From Ochromonadaceae sp. CCMP2298 (lineage: Eukaryota > Sar > Synurophyceae > Ochromonadales > Ochromonadaceae), in NCBI GenBank assembly GCA_026770595.1, contig MU634116.1, forward strand, positions 1 to 15,448: 15,448 nt of DNA, in the 5' to 3' direction. The first letter of the stretch is position 1. Every line of letters begins with the position of its first letter. A model generated the notes under the pieces. That model was not told the origin of the DNA, made no database searches, and saw nothing but the letters and a program-made list of their open reading frames with translations. The translations under genes and the position numbers were made by a program. This document shows, piece after piece, positions 1 through 7,314 of this stretch.

Positions 1-21
1 ATGTCAAAAATTTGGTCGTGC

Positions 22-33
22 AAGTTTTGCCCC
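22..33 (+). promoter_or_regulatory. TTTTGCCCC element upstream of the first gene
   Basis: The sequence reads AAGTTTTGCCCC. The same core recurs at 2778-2790, 5258-5268 (reverse) and three times at 12924-12970 (reverse), each time next to a gene 5' end. Function as a promoter element is inferred from recurrence and position only. In one frame this stretch is also open (positions 3-50) and could belong to an upstream exon. Confidence 0.35.
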
Positions 34-204
34 TCTTGTCTCAGCTGATAGTGCGTGGAAGGAGTGGCCATCAGCATACCGCTGGTGCACATTGCGTGAC
101 CAACGGTTGGAAATTTGCGTGACCCACCTTGCTTGCTTGCCCTCTTGCAGTTCCTTGGGCTCCAGCCACAAACAATTGCCTCAAATATCACGTGCGTCGG
201 GAGA

Positions 205-1326
205 ATGTGGAACCACGATTACGAGGTGGAGGCGGACGCACGCGCGCTGGAGGATGGCGCCAACCTCTTGTACCTGAGCAGCGGCGAGTCCTCTTATAAC
301 TACGAGACGGCGCTGGATGTAGCAGGCTCTTTTAACGTCACCACAGACAGGCTCTTCTGCTTTGATGTTCGTAAGGAGTCAGAGGAGGTGATAAAGGGTG
401 CAATTCTTGGCGCCGCCAATGGAGAAGCCCCGGTCATGACGGTGCTGCAGGGGCTGGAAGGGCTGCCCGGAAGCCAGCGACGGAAGCTCAACTTTGCCTT
501 CAGACTGACAGACTCGACTTCTGAGTACTACAACTCCGTGGTTTTCTTCGCCCACGAACGGCATGCAGTAGACACAGACGCACCAGACGCAGACGCAGAC
601 GCAGACGCAGACGGGGAATCCACTCGGGAATCCACTCGGCGCACTGCTCTCCGACTGAAGGAGGTGCTGGCTGGGCAGCTGGACGACCAAGAGGTCAACT
701 TCAACGGCCTCGCCTTCATAGGACGCATGGCCCGCACAGCCTTGCAAGAGGGCGAGAGCTTCGCCGCCCCGGTAGACATCTGCGCCCGATTGGAAACATA
801 CCGTCTAGCTACGTCTACGTTGACTGCAACTGCATCCAAGGGCAGAGCCGCACCCGCAATGACTCAAAGCGAGCCCGACACGTTTGTCCCTGTTCTTTTT
901 ATGGCTGCTCTGGTTGTGTTGGTCCTGAGTATCTGGAGGGCTTTCATTCCTTCTGTGCCTAAAGGCGTCGCACCTACTGTGCCTACCGCTGCTGCTACTG
1001 CTGCTGCTGCTGTCTCTACTGCTGCTGCTGCTGTCTCTACTGCTGCTGCTGCTGTCTCAACTGCTGCTGCTGCTGCAACTCCTTCGAATCAGGGAAAAGT
1101 GACATGGAAGGAGGGTCTTACGTCCCCTGGTGCAACAGTGGAAGCGGCTGGGAGATCTAGGACTGCGAGCAAGGCAAAGGCACCTGTGAGCGAGAAGAGT
1201 ACTCGCATTGGAACCAGCTCTAAATCTACTTCGCGAAGCTCCACAGCCCCAACTGCTGAAGCCAGCGTTGGCGAGAGTTTGCGAAGAAGTGCTAGGCAGG
1301 CAAGCAAAGCATCGAATGACAGTTGA
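205..1326 (+). CDS. Single-pass membrane protein of unknown function (5' end unresolved)
   Basis: I do not recognise this gene. From the first in-frame ATG at 205 it encodes 373 residues. An N-terminal folded part has an NVT sequon near residue 44, then come an Asp-Ala tract from a GACGCA repeat, one hydrophobic segment around residues 227-246 (nt 883-945) and a Ser/Ala/Lys-rich tail with VSTAAAA repeats. The frame stays open upstream to a TGA at 97-99 without another ATG, and reads a hydrophobic stretch (nt 133-180) ahead of SNIT. A strong acceptor (pyrimidine tract ending in CAG at 148-150) suggests exon 2 begins at 151, so a 5' exon with a signal peptide may be missing. The topology would then be lumenal N-terminus and cytosolic tail. 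A distant resemblance of the N-terminal part to the lumenal domain of torsin activators (LAP1) is only a guess. The 3' end converges on the methyltransferase gene, 112 bp away. Confidence 0.55.
   Translation: MWNHDYEVEADARALEDGANLLYLSSGESSYNYETALDVAGSFNVTTDRLFCFDVRKESEEVIKGAILGAANGEAPVMTVLQGLEGLPGSQRRKLNFAFRLTDSTSEYYNSVVFFAHERHAVDTDAPDADADADADGESTRESTRRTALRLKEVLAGQLDDQEVNFNGLAFIGRMARTALQEGESFAAPVDICARLETYRLATSTLTATASKGRAAPAMTQSEPDTFVPVLFMAALVVLVLSIWRAFIPSVPKGVAPTVPTAAATAAAAVSTAAAAVSTAAAAVSTAAAAATPSNQGKVTWKEGLTSPGATVEAAGRSRTASKAKAPVSEKSTRIGTSSKSTSRSSTAPTAEASVGESLRRSARQASKASNDS
577..612 (+). repeat. GACGCA hexanucleotide repeat in coding sequence
   Basis: An in-frame GACGCA repeat, about five near-perfect units, encodes an alternating Asp-Ala tract inside the first gene. 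Multiples of six keep the reading frame. Confidence 0.85.
988..1077 (+). repeat. 21-nt coding tandem repeat (VSTAAAA units)
   Basis: GTCTCTACTGCTGCTGCTGCT-type 21-nt units, at least three copies flanked by further GCT runs, encode VSTAAAA repeats just after the membrane segment of the first gene. The length is a multiple of three, so copy-number change would be frame-neutral. Confidence 0.85.
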
Positions 1327-1438
1327 AAGTTGGCATCGACTTCGGGTCTTTGTTTTTTAGTCTTTTTGTTAAAGTTTAAGTCATATTTTTGGGTACTTTG
1401 GTTTGATTATTAGCGCCCCTGAGGGACGAACTTGAGTG

Positions 1439-2593
1439 CTACGCCCACGTAAAGCAGTATATAGGCTCCACTCCGCCGATGCCCTCCGGTGTGTCGTCCA
1501 CTATACTCCACTTCAGCCCGCTCGCTGCGGCTTTCTCGAAGACCAGATCTATCTTGACGTTTCGCCTCGCAAAGGCCAGATAAAAAACTCCCGTATTCTC
1601 TATGTGTACAAAGAGGTGAGGATTAGAAAACGAGAGTAACTTGTCGACAAAATCTCCACGAGTACATCCTATCAAGCACCCAAAGGCCCCTTAATCCCCT
1701 CACCTTTCATAATGGCGCACACCGTCTCCACCAACGGCTCCACCTGCGCCTCCTCGTATATCACATCAGCTGCCATTAGTACCTCGAACTTCTGTGGATA
1801 GAGGGTCAGAAACTCGTCATACTTGCCCCAGTAAAGAAAGGATGCGTCGAAAGAGCAGCCGTTCCCGAATTTATTTTCTATAAGAAGACTGACTGTGTCT
1901 TCGTCGCCGTCTGTCGCTACCAGCAGGCTCCCCTCCGTGTCTTTATTATTACTATACCCCAATTTGTCAATCAGGACGGCGACAAGACCTAAGCCTGCAC
2001 CTAGCTCGCAGATAGATCGACCCTGGAACAGTTCTGGGTGGTCGGTCACGAACTGTCCGAGGTGCTCTGCTGCGCGCCAACTGAAGGTGGGGGGTCAGAG
2101 TGGGGGAGTGGGGGTTCGAGGAGTGGGGGGTCAAAGTGGGGGGTCATGGTGGGGGCCAGAGTGGGGGTCGGAGTGGGGTGGTGGGGGTTAGAAGAAAGAG
2201 AGGGGAGGTGAGACGAGGGAGAGTAAGGGTTGATTCGTACATGGTGAGTCCGGTGCTGTTGAGGGTCTGGGACAGCTCTCGCTTGATGCCTTTGAGCTCG
2301 TACTTCACCTCCCGCTGCCCGTCCTTCGACGCGTACTCGATTTTGAACACATCTTCTCTCTCCTTCACCTCGAAGTGCTTGCGCACAGAGTCGATAACGT
2401 CCGAACCAGCCCCACCCTCCCCACCGAAACAAACACCATTTTCTTGGGCAAACGCTCTCAGAGCAGCGAGAGTGTCCGCGCTCAGCAGTCCTCCTTCATC
2501 CTCCTCGTCCTCACTCTCCACCTCCTCGCCTACTTGTGCTTCCAGAGTTGCCAGCGCATCCAGTGCCTCCATGTCGTTCTGAAAACTGGACAT
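1439..2593 (-). CDS. Family 16 (METTL21-like) S-adenosylmethionine methyltransferase, three exons
   Basis: Exons on the minus strand: 2593-2241, 2080-1704, 1599-1439, joining in frame to 296 residues. Introns are 2240-2081 (GTACGA...TTCAG) and 1703-1600 (GTGAGG...ATAG), splitting an Ile and a Glu codon. The first join rebuilds TGLTIWRAAEHLGQF, the usual entry to this family's Rossmann fold. Motif I is ELGAGLG at residues 143-149, the acidic post-I motif is VATDGD at 172-177, and the AADVIY motif of protein-lysine methyltransferases of this family is at 221-226. The C-terminal exon (GVFYLAFARRNV...) is also family-like. The N-terminal ~60 residues are acidic. The start is the ATG at 2593; a farther in-frame GTG at 2626 is unlikely. 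Substrate cannot be told; family members methylate lysines of chaperones, elongation factors or other proteins. Confidence 0.88.
2087..2190 (+). repeat. G-rich minisatellite inside methyltransferase intron 1
   Basis: Imperfect units of about 14-20 nt (GGGGGTCAGAGTGGG-like), carrying many runs of four to six Gs on the plus strand, fill most of the 160-nt intron. In the transcript (minus strand) the tract is C-rich and merges into the polypyrimidine stretch before the acceptor TTCAG. G-quadruplex potential lies on the template strand. Confidence 0.8.
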
Positions 2594-2965
2594 GGCTCTC
2601 CTTTGGCAGACGCTGTTTCCAGACACCGATTCGCAGGTAGCTTCACCCGATTCACTTGCTTCGTAGAGCTGCTTCCGCTACCCCAGAAAGTGCCGAGTAG
2701 ACCAGCGCTAGAGTTGAATGACTGGCAGTGGCATCCAGATTGGCGAGGGACTGGCTCGATCCAAGAAATACGTGTGGAAGGTTTTGCCCCGCAAGTTACA
2801 CTTTTTTAAAACGGTAACTAACTTACCGGTAGTCGGTAAACAGCTGCTGTTTTCAATTTCCTAATGCTGATAGAATGCTGTTTTCTTAATGTAGATACCT
2901 TCTGTGAAATAAACTAAACGATGTTAACAGCTAGGTCTACCTCATAAAAATACTGTTTAACGCTC
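2594..2965. other. Intergenic region between methyltransferase 5' end and FYVE gene 3' end
   Basis: No gene is supported here. The half near 2594-2840 should hold the methyltransferase 5' UTR and promoter and contains the TTTTGCCCC and ACTAACTTACCGGTAG elements. The AT-rich half 2841-2965 should hold the FYVE 3' UTR, with a decayed direct repeat (see 2885-2982). Confidence 0.6.
2778..2840 (+). promoter_or_regulatory. Candidate promoter elements upstream of the methyltransferase
   Basis: AAGGTTTTGCCCC lies at 2778-2790 and ACTAACTTACCGGTAG at 2817-2832, within three CGGTA words (2812-2816, 2827-2831, 2835-2839). Both elements recur at 5242-5268. They lie about 190-240 bp upstream of the methyltransferase ATG. 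A regulatory role is inferred from recurrence. Confidence 0.45.
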
Positions 2966-2982
2966 TTAATACAGATACCTTT
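2885..2982. repeat. Short decayed direct repeat at the FYVE gene 3' end
   Basis: CTTAATNNAGATACCTT occurs at 2885-2901 and again at 2965-2981, 80 bp apart, each preceded by an ACTG/GCTG-TTT word. The second copy overlaps the FYVE stop codon and last residues. It looks like an old local duplication. Confidence 0.5.
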
Positions 2983-5089
2983 TCCCGCCCATGCCCTTGG
3001 ACTTTCTCAGCGCGGGCAGGCCGAGGTCGATGGACTGGGGAATCTGCACTACTGGCAGGGGCATGGGGGTGGAGGGGACGTCGGACTGGTAGGCCTGACT
3101 CTGCGTAATCTGCACTTGCTGCTGCTGCAACTGCTGCTGCATAAACTGGTGCTGCAGGACCTGCTGCTGCATTGTCTGCTGCTGCACTGCCTGCTGCTGT
3201 TGCTGGTGATGTTCACGCGCAGACAGCTTGTCCTTCCCTTTGCGCCCCCCACGCGCAGTGACATTGGGGGATGTGTTCTCCTCGAAGGTAGGCGGGTCAG
3301 TTACGAAGCGGGCCTTCGTAGCGCTGCGGCTGCTCTTGCCCCCGCTTGTCACACGCTCGCTGAGAGAGGGCGCCTGGTAAAGAGGGGAATTCACATCCAC
3401 CCCCTTGCCTGTGCTGCTAAACGAGTGCGTGCGGGTGTTGGGGGAGCAGTTGGTGCTGGTGTCGCCGTCTGTATCTAGTGCCTCCCAGATGACGTTACTG
3501 CGCGCATCGTCCATGATCAGCCTGCGCGTCATGGGTGATCCGAACTTGGCCGCGTCGATTGGGGCCTCCCCACTCCCGATGGAGCCAGTGCTAGGAGGTG
3601 TGCTGGGGTTGATTTCGGAGGGATAGCTGGGAGACGCCACAGCATTGGAGGGATACACGTATGGTGCGGTCGATGTGGTGGCCAGGGCAGGGGGGGGGGC
3701 GGTCAGGGCCGCGTTGAGGGCAGTGTTGTGCGCAGTTCTGGTGTCGATAGAGAACGTGCTGCTGTCCAGCGAAGAGGTGCTGTCGCGACTCCTGTGGGAG
3801 CTGTGGGGGTTACCCTCCTCGTAGGCACCTTTAGAACCCATGCCCTTTTGGCTGGGTTTTTTGTTGCCCTCAGACCTGCTCTGGGGGTCAACAGGAGCGT
3901 CAGTGGGGTGAGTGGCTTCGACCAGCACCATCTTCGAGGAGAAGCTTTTCCTGCGAGGCGCAGCGTCAGCCCCCACCCCCTGCGATATAGTTGCTGCAGT
4001 GTGTGAGTTACTGCAGTCAACTAAAATCCCCGGGGCGGCGGCTGGTGGGGGTAGGCTGTTGGGGAGCCCGAGGCCTAGGCTGGGTCTCTCCCGTGTCTGT
4101 CTAGGCGCTGACGCAGCAGGGGCGGTGCACAGGGAGGTGGGATAGGAGGGCTGGTACTGCTGGGTTGGCTGGGGGGGCTGCTGCGCGCGTTCGGGAGCTG
4201 GTCCCAACGACCCACTGCCGCGCATCTTGGGCGCATACTGTGCAGAGGACGAGGGGCGAGGGGCCCCAGTGCCACTTTGTGCGTGGGCGCTGTGGCCAGA
4301 GGGACCCACCAAGACAGACACGCTGGGCTGGCCCGAGGGTGCGGTATGCAGCGCTGTCGCCGCGGCAGCAGAGAAACGGCGAGCGGGCGCGGAAGAAGAG
4401 CAGGCTGAGGTGTTGGGGTGCGTGGAGGTGTGCGCGGCAGCTAGCGCAGCCAGAGTGTCTCTGTGCCTCTTGGCGAAGCTGTCATCCACCTCGTGGTCGC
4501 TCTCCAGCAGAGCGCTGTAGTCCACACTGGTCAGCAGGCTCTCCGCATCCTCCTCGATCTTGCTCTCATCCATAAACAGCGTCTTCACTTGAGCTCCGTC
4601 CGCTATGCACGCCTTGTCCTCCTTGTCCTTTGAGCTGCTGCCCTCCCCTGCTTGGGTATTGTAGCAGTACTTGCACGCTCTGGACCCGGAGCACGAGTCG
4701 GCCTCCAATGCAACCACTTTAACCTTCTTGTTGCCGCACGATCCGCAGACAACGTACCCGCAGCTGTTTGATTAGGAGAAGAGGTGTTAATTAAGGTTGA
4801 TCAGAAGGGGAATAAGCGGTCCGAACCTTCTGCAGTGATGCCTCCACTTGATCATCCCGAACCCACCGTCGCATCGCATGCACGCCTTGGTCTGCGAGTC
4901 GAGGATCCAGCCCACTTTGTAACCCAAGTTGTTCTTTACGTGCACGGCCTTCATTATGTACGTCTCGCCGAACAGCTCTATGGACTCCACTCTGTACTCG
5001 ATCTCACGGTCCTTCGCTCTCGACACCTTCGTCACATTCTTCTTGCTCTCATACTTGAGGCGAGACAACAAGGCCGCCATGGACGCCAT
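2966..5089 (-). CDS. FYVE zinc-finger protein with long disordered Gln-rich tail
   Basis: Two exons, 5089-4827 and 4763-2966, separated by a 63-nt intron (4826-4764, GTTCGG...AACAG), give 686 residues. The intron cuts the FYVE motif itself: exon 1 ends ...WRHHCR and a split AGC codon leads into CGYVVCGSC. The domain (about 61-121) has the WxxD signature W61-D64 and all eight zinc ligands: C70, C73, C86, C89, C94, C97, C118, C121. The phosphoinositide-binding motif reads WRHHCR where (R/K)(R/K)HHCR is usual, and the RVC motif reads RAC. FYVE domains bind phosphatidylinositol 3-phosphate on endosomes. The rest is low-complexity Ser/Pro/Thr-rich sequence with a Gln-rich block near residues 604-646; I see no second domain. 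The start is ATG 5089. It is divergent from CHMP5, another endosomal gene. Confidence 0.93.
3112..3216 (-). repeat. CAG/CTG-rich coding repeat (Gln-rich block)
   Basis: Interrupted CAG triplets on the minus strand encode the Gln-rich segment near the C-terminus of the FYVE protein (HHQQQQQAVQQQTMQQQ-type). On the plus strand they read as CTG runs and create a false Leu-rich open frame. Confidence 0.85.
4764..4826 (-). other. 63-nt intron splitting the FYVE motif
   Basis: GTTCGG...CAAACAG on the minus strand, phase 2. Removing it restores WRHHCRSCGYVVCGSC and the eight-Cys zinc ligand set, which is strong evidence for the splice. Confidence 0.9.
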
Positions 5090-5259
5090 CTCCTCCTAGA
5101 TCAGGTGCTTCCGCTGCGTCGACAATGAGGGAGCAACGCAGGAAGAGGCTCTCTGGCAGCATTTCTTTCTCTTGTTCATCCTTGTCTCTTCAACGCATGT
5201 CCGGCTTTTCGGCGATGATTTTTTAGCGAGGATTCTCAACGACTAACTTACCCGGTAGG

Positions 5260-5306
5260 GCAAAACCTAGCATGGAGGAGGGGACCAAATCCCCTCCATG
5301 TTTTGC
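5260..5306. repeat. Imperfect inverted repeat overlapping the TTTTGCCC element
   Basis: The outer arms are GCAAAA (5260-5265) and TTTTGC (5301-5306). The inner arms are CATGGAG-GAG-GGGA (5271-5284) and TCCCCTCCATG (5290-5300), with a CCAAA loop; a CCTAG and a GAG bulge interrupt one side. It could be a binding-site palindrome or a 5' UTR hairpin. Confidence 0.7.
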
Positions 5307-5337
5307 TGCTGAATCTTTTCGATCGAACAGCTCGAAC

Positions 5338-5357
5338 AGCTGAACTGCTCTTCAGCT
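5338..5357 (+). repeat. 7-bp hairpin upstream of CHMP5
   Basis: AGCTGAA-CTGCTC-TTCAGCT is a perfect 7-bp stem with a 6-nt loop, 88 nt upstream of the CHMP5 ATG and probably in its 5' UTR. Significance is unknown. Confidence 0.45.
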
Positions 5358-5445
5358 CTTGCTGTGTCCGAGGCTCTCGGTTTGTGCCTTCCAGTTGCGG
5401 ACTGAGGAGGCATTCATCACTCTCTTGATCTTGCGAGGAAGTGGA

Positions 5446-6321
5446 ATGCACCGCCTGTTCGGGAAATCAAAGGCGAAGGTGGAGGCGCCGACGCTGGAGG
5501 ACACGTCCAGCGGCATCGGCAGCAGGATCACAGATGTCGAGAAGAAGATAAGCGGCCTCGACAATGAGTTGCGCAAGTATAAGGAGCAGCTCAGCAAGGC
5601 GAATGGCGCTACGGCGGCGAATATCAAGAAGAGAGCGATGGACGTGCTGAAGAGGAAGCGCATGTATGAGTCGCAGCGGGACCAGATGGCCAACCAGCAG
5701 TTCAACCTCGACCAAACATCGTTCGCAATCGAGACGGTACGGTCCACTCAAACAACAGTGGCCGCAATGAAGCAGGCGGGCAAGACGTTGAAGAAGGAGA
5801 ACAAGAAGATATCGCTCGATGAGATCGAGGACATGCAGGATGAAATGGAAGGTGGGTCAAAAGAATCTGTACTCTGTCTATTGTCATCTATGTAAAGCAA
5901 GCGCATAGTTCTTTATCACTTTATGCTAGGTGCTTTCCATCTCGTACCATTCGTGTCAAAATTTGTCTTGCTGTATCCTCGTGTCTCACTCAAGCACTCA
6001 CAAACCCTCCTGGACACTTCTACCCATCTTCTTCTCGCCATCCCTCCCTCTCTTTAACCAGATATGCTCGAAGATGTGGGAGAGATCTCTGAGATCCTGG
6101 GTCGCTCGTACGGTATGCCGGACGGCATTGAGGAGGAAGACTTGGACGCAGAGCTGGCATGCTTGGAAGACGAGTGGGCAGAAGAGGAGGTCGAGTTGGA
6201 CGCAGGGACTTCCGTCGGGGCAGAGAGCACACTACCCGCCAACCCAACAGGCACAGTGTTCCAACAGGCAGAGGCTACTGCATATGCAGAGCCTGAGTCA
6301 GTATCAGCCAGTGCTATCTAA
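5446..6321 (+). CDS. CHMP5: CHMP5 / VPS60, ESCRT-III accessory subunit
   Basis: Exons 5446-5851 and 6062-6321 join through a split Asp codon to 221 residues, close to the ~219 of the human protein. The intron 5852-6061 (GTGGGT...ACCAG) is 210 nt. The protein begins MHRLFGK, typical of CHMP5, followed by the basic, helical Snf7 core: VEKKISGLDNELRKYKEQ (31-48), LKRKRMYESQRDQMANQQFN (68-87) and ISLDEIEDMQDEMED (122-136). The splice rebuilds DEMEDMLEDVGEISEILGRSYG, matching the family helix. The acidic C-terminus (EEEDLDAELACLEDEW, about 159-174) corresponds to the region that binds LIP5/Vta1 in other eukaryotes. The family acts in multivesicular-body sorting, regulating Vps4-mediated ESCRT-III disassembly. 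The in-frame codons upstream of 5446 lack an ATG. Confidence 0.95.
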
Positions 6322-6819
6322 CTTTTCAAGTCTGCTGTTCTGTCCCCATTTTTCGCGAACACTTGTAACATAAACGACATAATAAGCAGGAGGGGCAGGA
6401 ATGCAACGTCCGGGAAGACGCTATGCAGAAACATTGTAGGAGCTATAACTTTTCTTTAAACAACTGTAAGCAGGAAGTATCCAGGTTCCTGGAGGTCTCT
6501 CCCGACAATCAAGTGAGTGCAACTAAGCAAATGTACAGTATATCTTGAGAGATGGAGGTCAAAGCAACCGTTATGAATACAGGTGATACCCTTGAAGCGG
6601 TCAGCTCCGCAGGCCAGGCCTCCGCCCTCTTGGTCTCACACAGAGATGGTCTCACATAGCCCTCTGGTTGAACCTCTGAAGCGGTCTTGCAGTGTGCGAG
6701 TGCATAGTACAGTGTGCAGTGTGTTTTGCGTAGCGTGTTGTGCATCGCATTTTATTTGGTTGACGGGTAGTACAGAGCCCAGCAGCAGTGCAATCGAGCG
6801 AAGCAGAGGACGTGCAGTC
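6322..6819. other. Convergent intergenic region without a supported gene
   Basis: It lies between the CHMP5 stop and the thylakoid-protein stop and should contain both 3' UTRs. Two short direct repeats are visible: TGAAGCGGTC at 6593-6602 and 6677-6686, and TGGTCTCACA at 6631-6640 and 6647-6656. A GTGTGC-rich stretch lies near 6690-6725. I see no tRNA or other RNA gene and no convincing open frame. Confidence 0.6.
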
Positions 6820-7212
6820 TCACAGCGACGCCGTGAACCGAGATATCTTGTATTGCACTGACCCCCAAATGACGATGAGCGTAACCCAGACAACGCTGTC
6901 TGGGATTCTTGATTGGTACCCATCGAGCAGGCGTAGCGATTCATGGGCACTGGAAGCATGCGCTGCTAATGGGCTGAAAAGGGCTAATGGCACAGCTGCA
7001 AGCCCAAGGAGTTGCCTCGACGCCGTGCTCCGTTGGGGCTTCTCTGGCTCATTTGATATCCCCGAGGAGAGAAGCATTGCGCGTTTGCTGATTGAACTCG
7101 CGCAGAAGCTCGGTCGACTGGGACTGTGGGGTCTTCCAGGGCCGAGATAAGCTCGTGCGGACAGAATCGAACAGATTGCACATAGCAGCGACAGCGTGCA
7201 AACAGGAGACAT
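6820..7212 (-). CDS. Small plastid-targeted thylakoid single-pass protein
   Basis: An intronless 130-residue frame starting at ATG 7212. Residues 1-21 form an ER-type signal peptide ending SARA before Tyr22, the aromatic +1 residue typical of red-lineage complex plastids. Residues 22-60 are Ser/Arg/Pro-rich and transit-like. Residues 61-86 look like a thylakoid signal: SRQ, a hydrophobic core (68-84) and AHA cleavage (84-86). The mature part is about 44 residues with one membrane helix (about 107-119) and a basic end, YKISRF. The size and triple leader resemble nuclear-encoded low-mass photosystem or cytochrome b6f subunits (PsbW/PsbX/PsbY style), but I cannot match it to a named one. The leader and upstream sequence are a divergent copy of those of the neighbouring peptidase gene (inverted repeat, arms at 7033 and 7518). 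Confidence 0.75.
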   Translation of the reverse strand: MSPVCTLSLLCAICSILSARAYLGPGRPHSPSRPSFCASSISKRAMLLSSGISNEPEKPQRSTASRQLLGLAAVPLALFSPLAAHASSAHESLRLLDGYQSRIPDSVVWVTLIVIWGSVQYKISRFTASL

Positions 7213-7314
7213 CTGTTCTCCGCTTTCAGATCGATACGCAGTTTGTTGTCAGCTGTGGGTTGCTCTCTAGTAGATCCGCAGATGCAATCGGGCGGTGGCG
7301 TCTGTGGAGTGAGT
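7033..7314 (-). repeat. Left arm of inverted duplication carrying a plastid leader
   Basis: Read on the minus strand, this arm matches 7518-7813 on the plus strand. It includes about 100 bp upstream of the ATG and the leader codons to EKPQ. Aligned by eye, the coding part is roughly 85% identical, with a two-codon insertion here relative to the other arm. The other arm has about 20 extra bp just before its ATG. Similarity stops at the leader/mature boundary (near 7033) and upstream near 7314. Confidence 0.85.

Larger units (their letters stand above)
5090..5445. promoter_or_regulatory. Shared upstream region of FYVE (-) and CHMP5 (+) genes
   Basis: The 356 bp between the two start codons should hold both 5' UTRs and a bidirectional promoter. 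It carries ACTAACTTACCCGGTAG (5242-5258) running directly into a reversed AGGTTTTGCCC (5258-5268), then an inverted repeat (5260-5306) and a small hairpin (5338-5357). No TATA box is evident. Confidence 0.55.

Noticed and set aside
92-277. Open frame beginning at a TTG, overlapping the first gene in another frame
   Set aside because: It has no ATG start, no domain, and overlaps the better-supported frame that continues to 1326.
2375-2809. Plus-strand open frame over the methyltransferase first exon and its upstream region
   Set aside because: It is antisense to an exon with clear methyltransferase homology and has no recognisable features.
3116-3478. Leu-rich plus-strand open frame
   Set aside because: It is the antisense reading of the CAG repeat in the FYVE gene; the Leu runs are CTG triplets.
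6509-6745. 78-codon minus-strand open frame between CHMP5 and the thylakoid-protein gene
   Set aside because: No similarity or targeting features; it lies in the region expected to be 3' UTR. Kept as non-coding.
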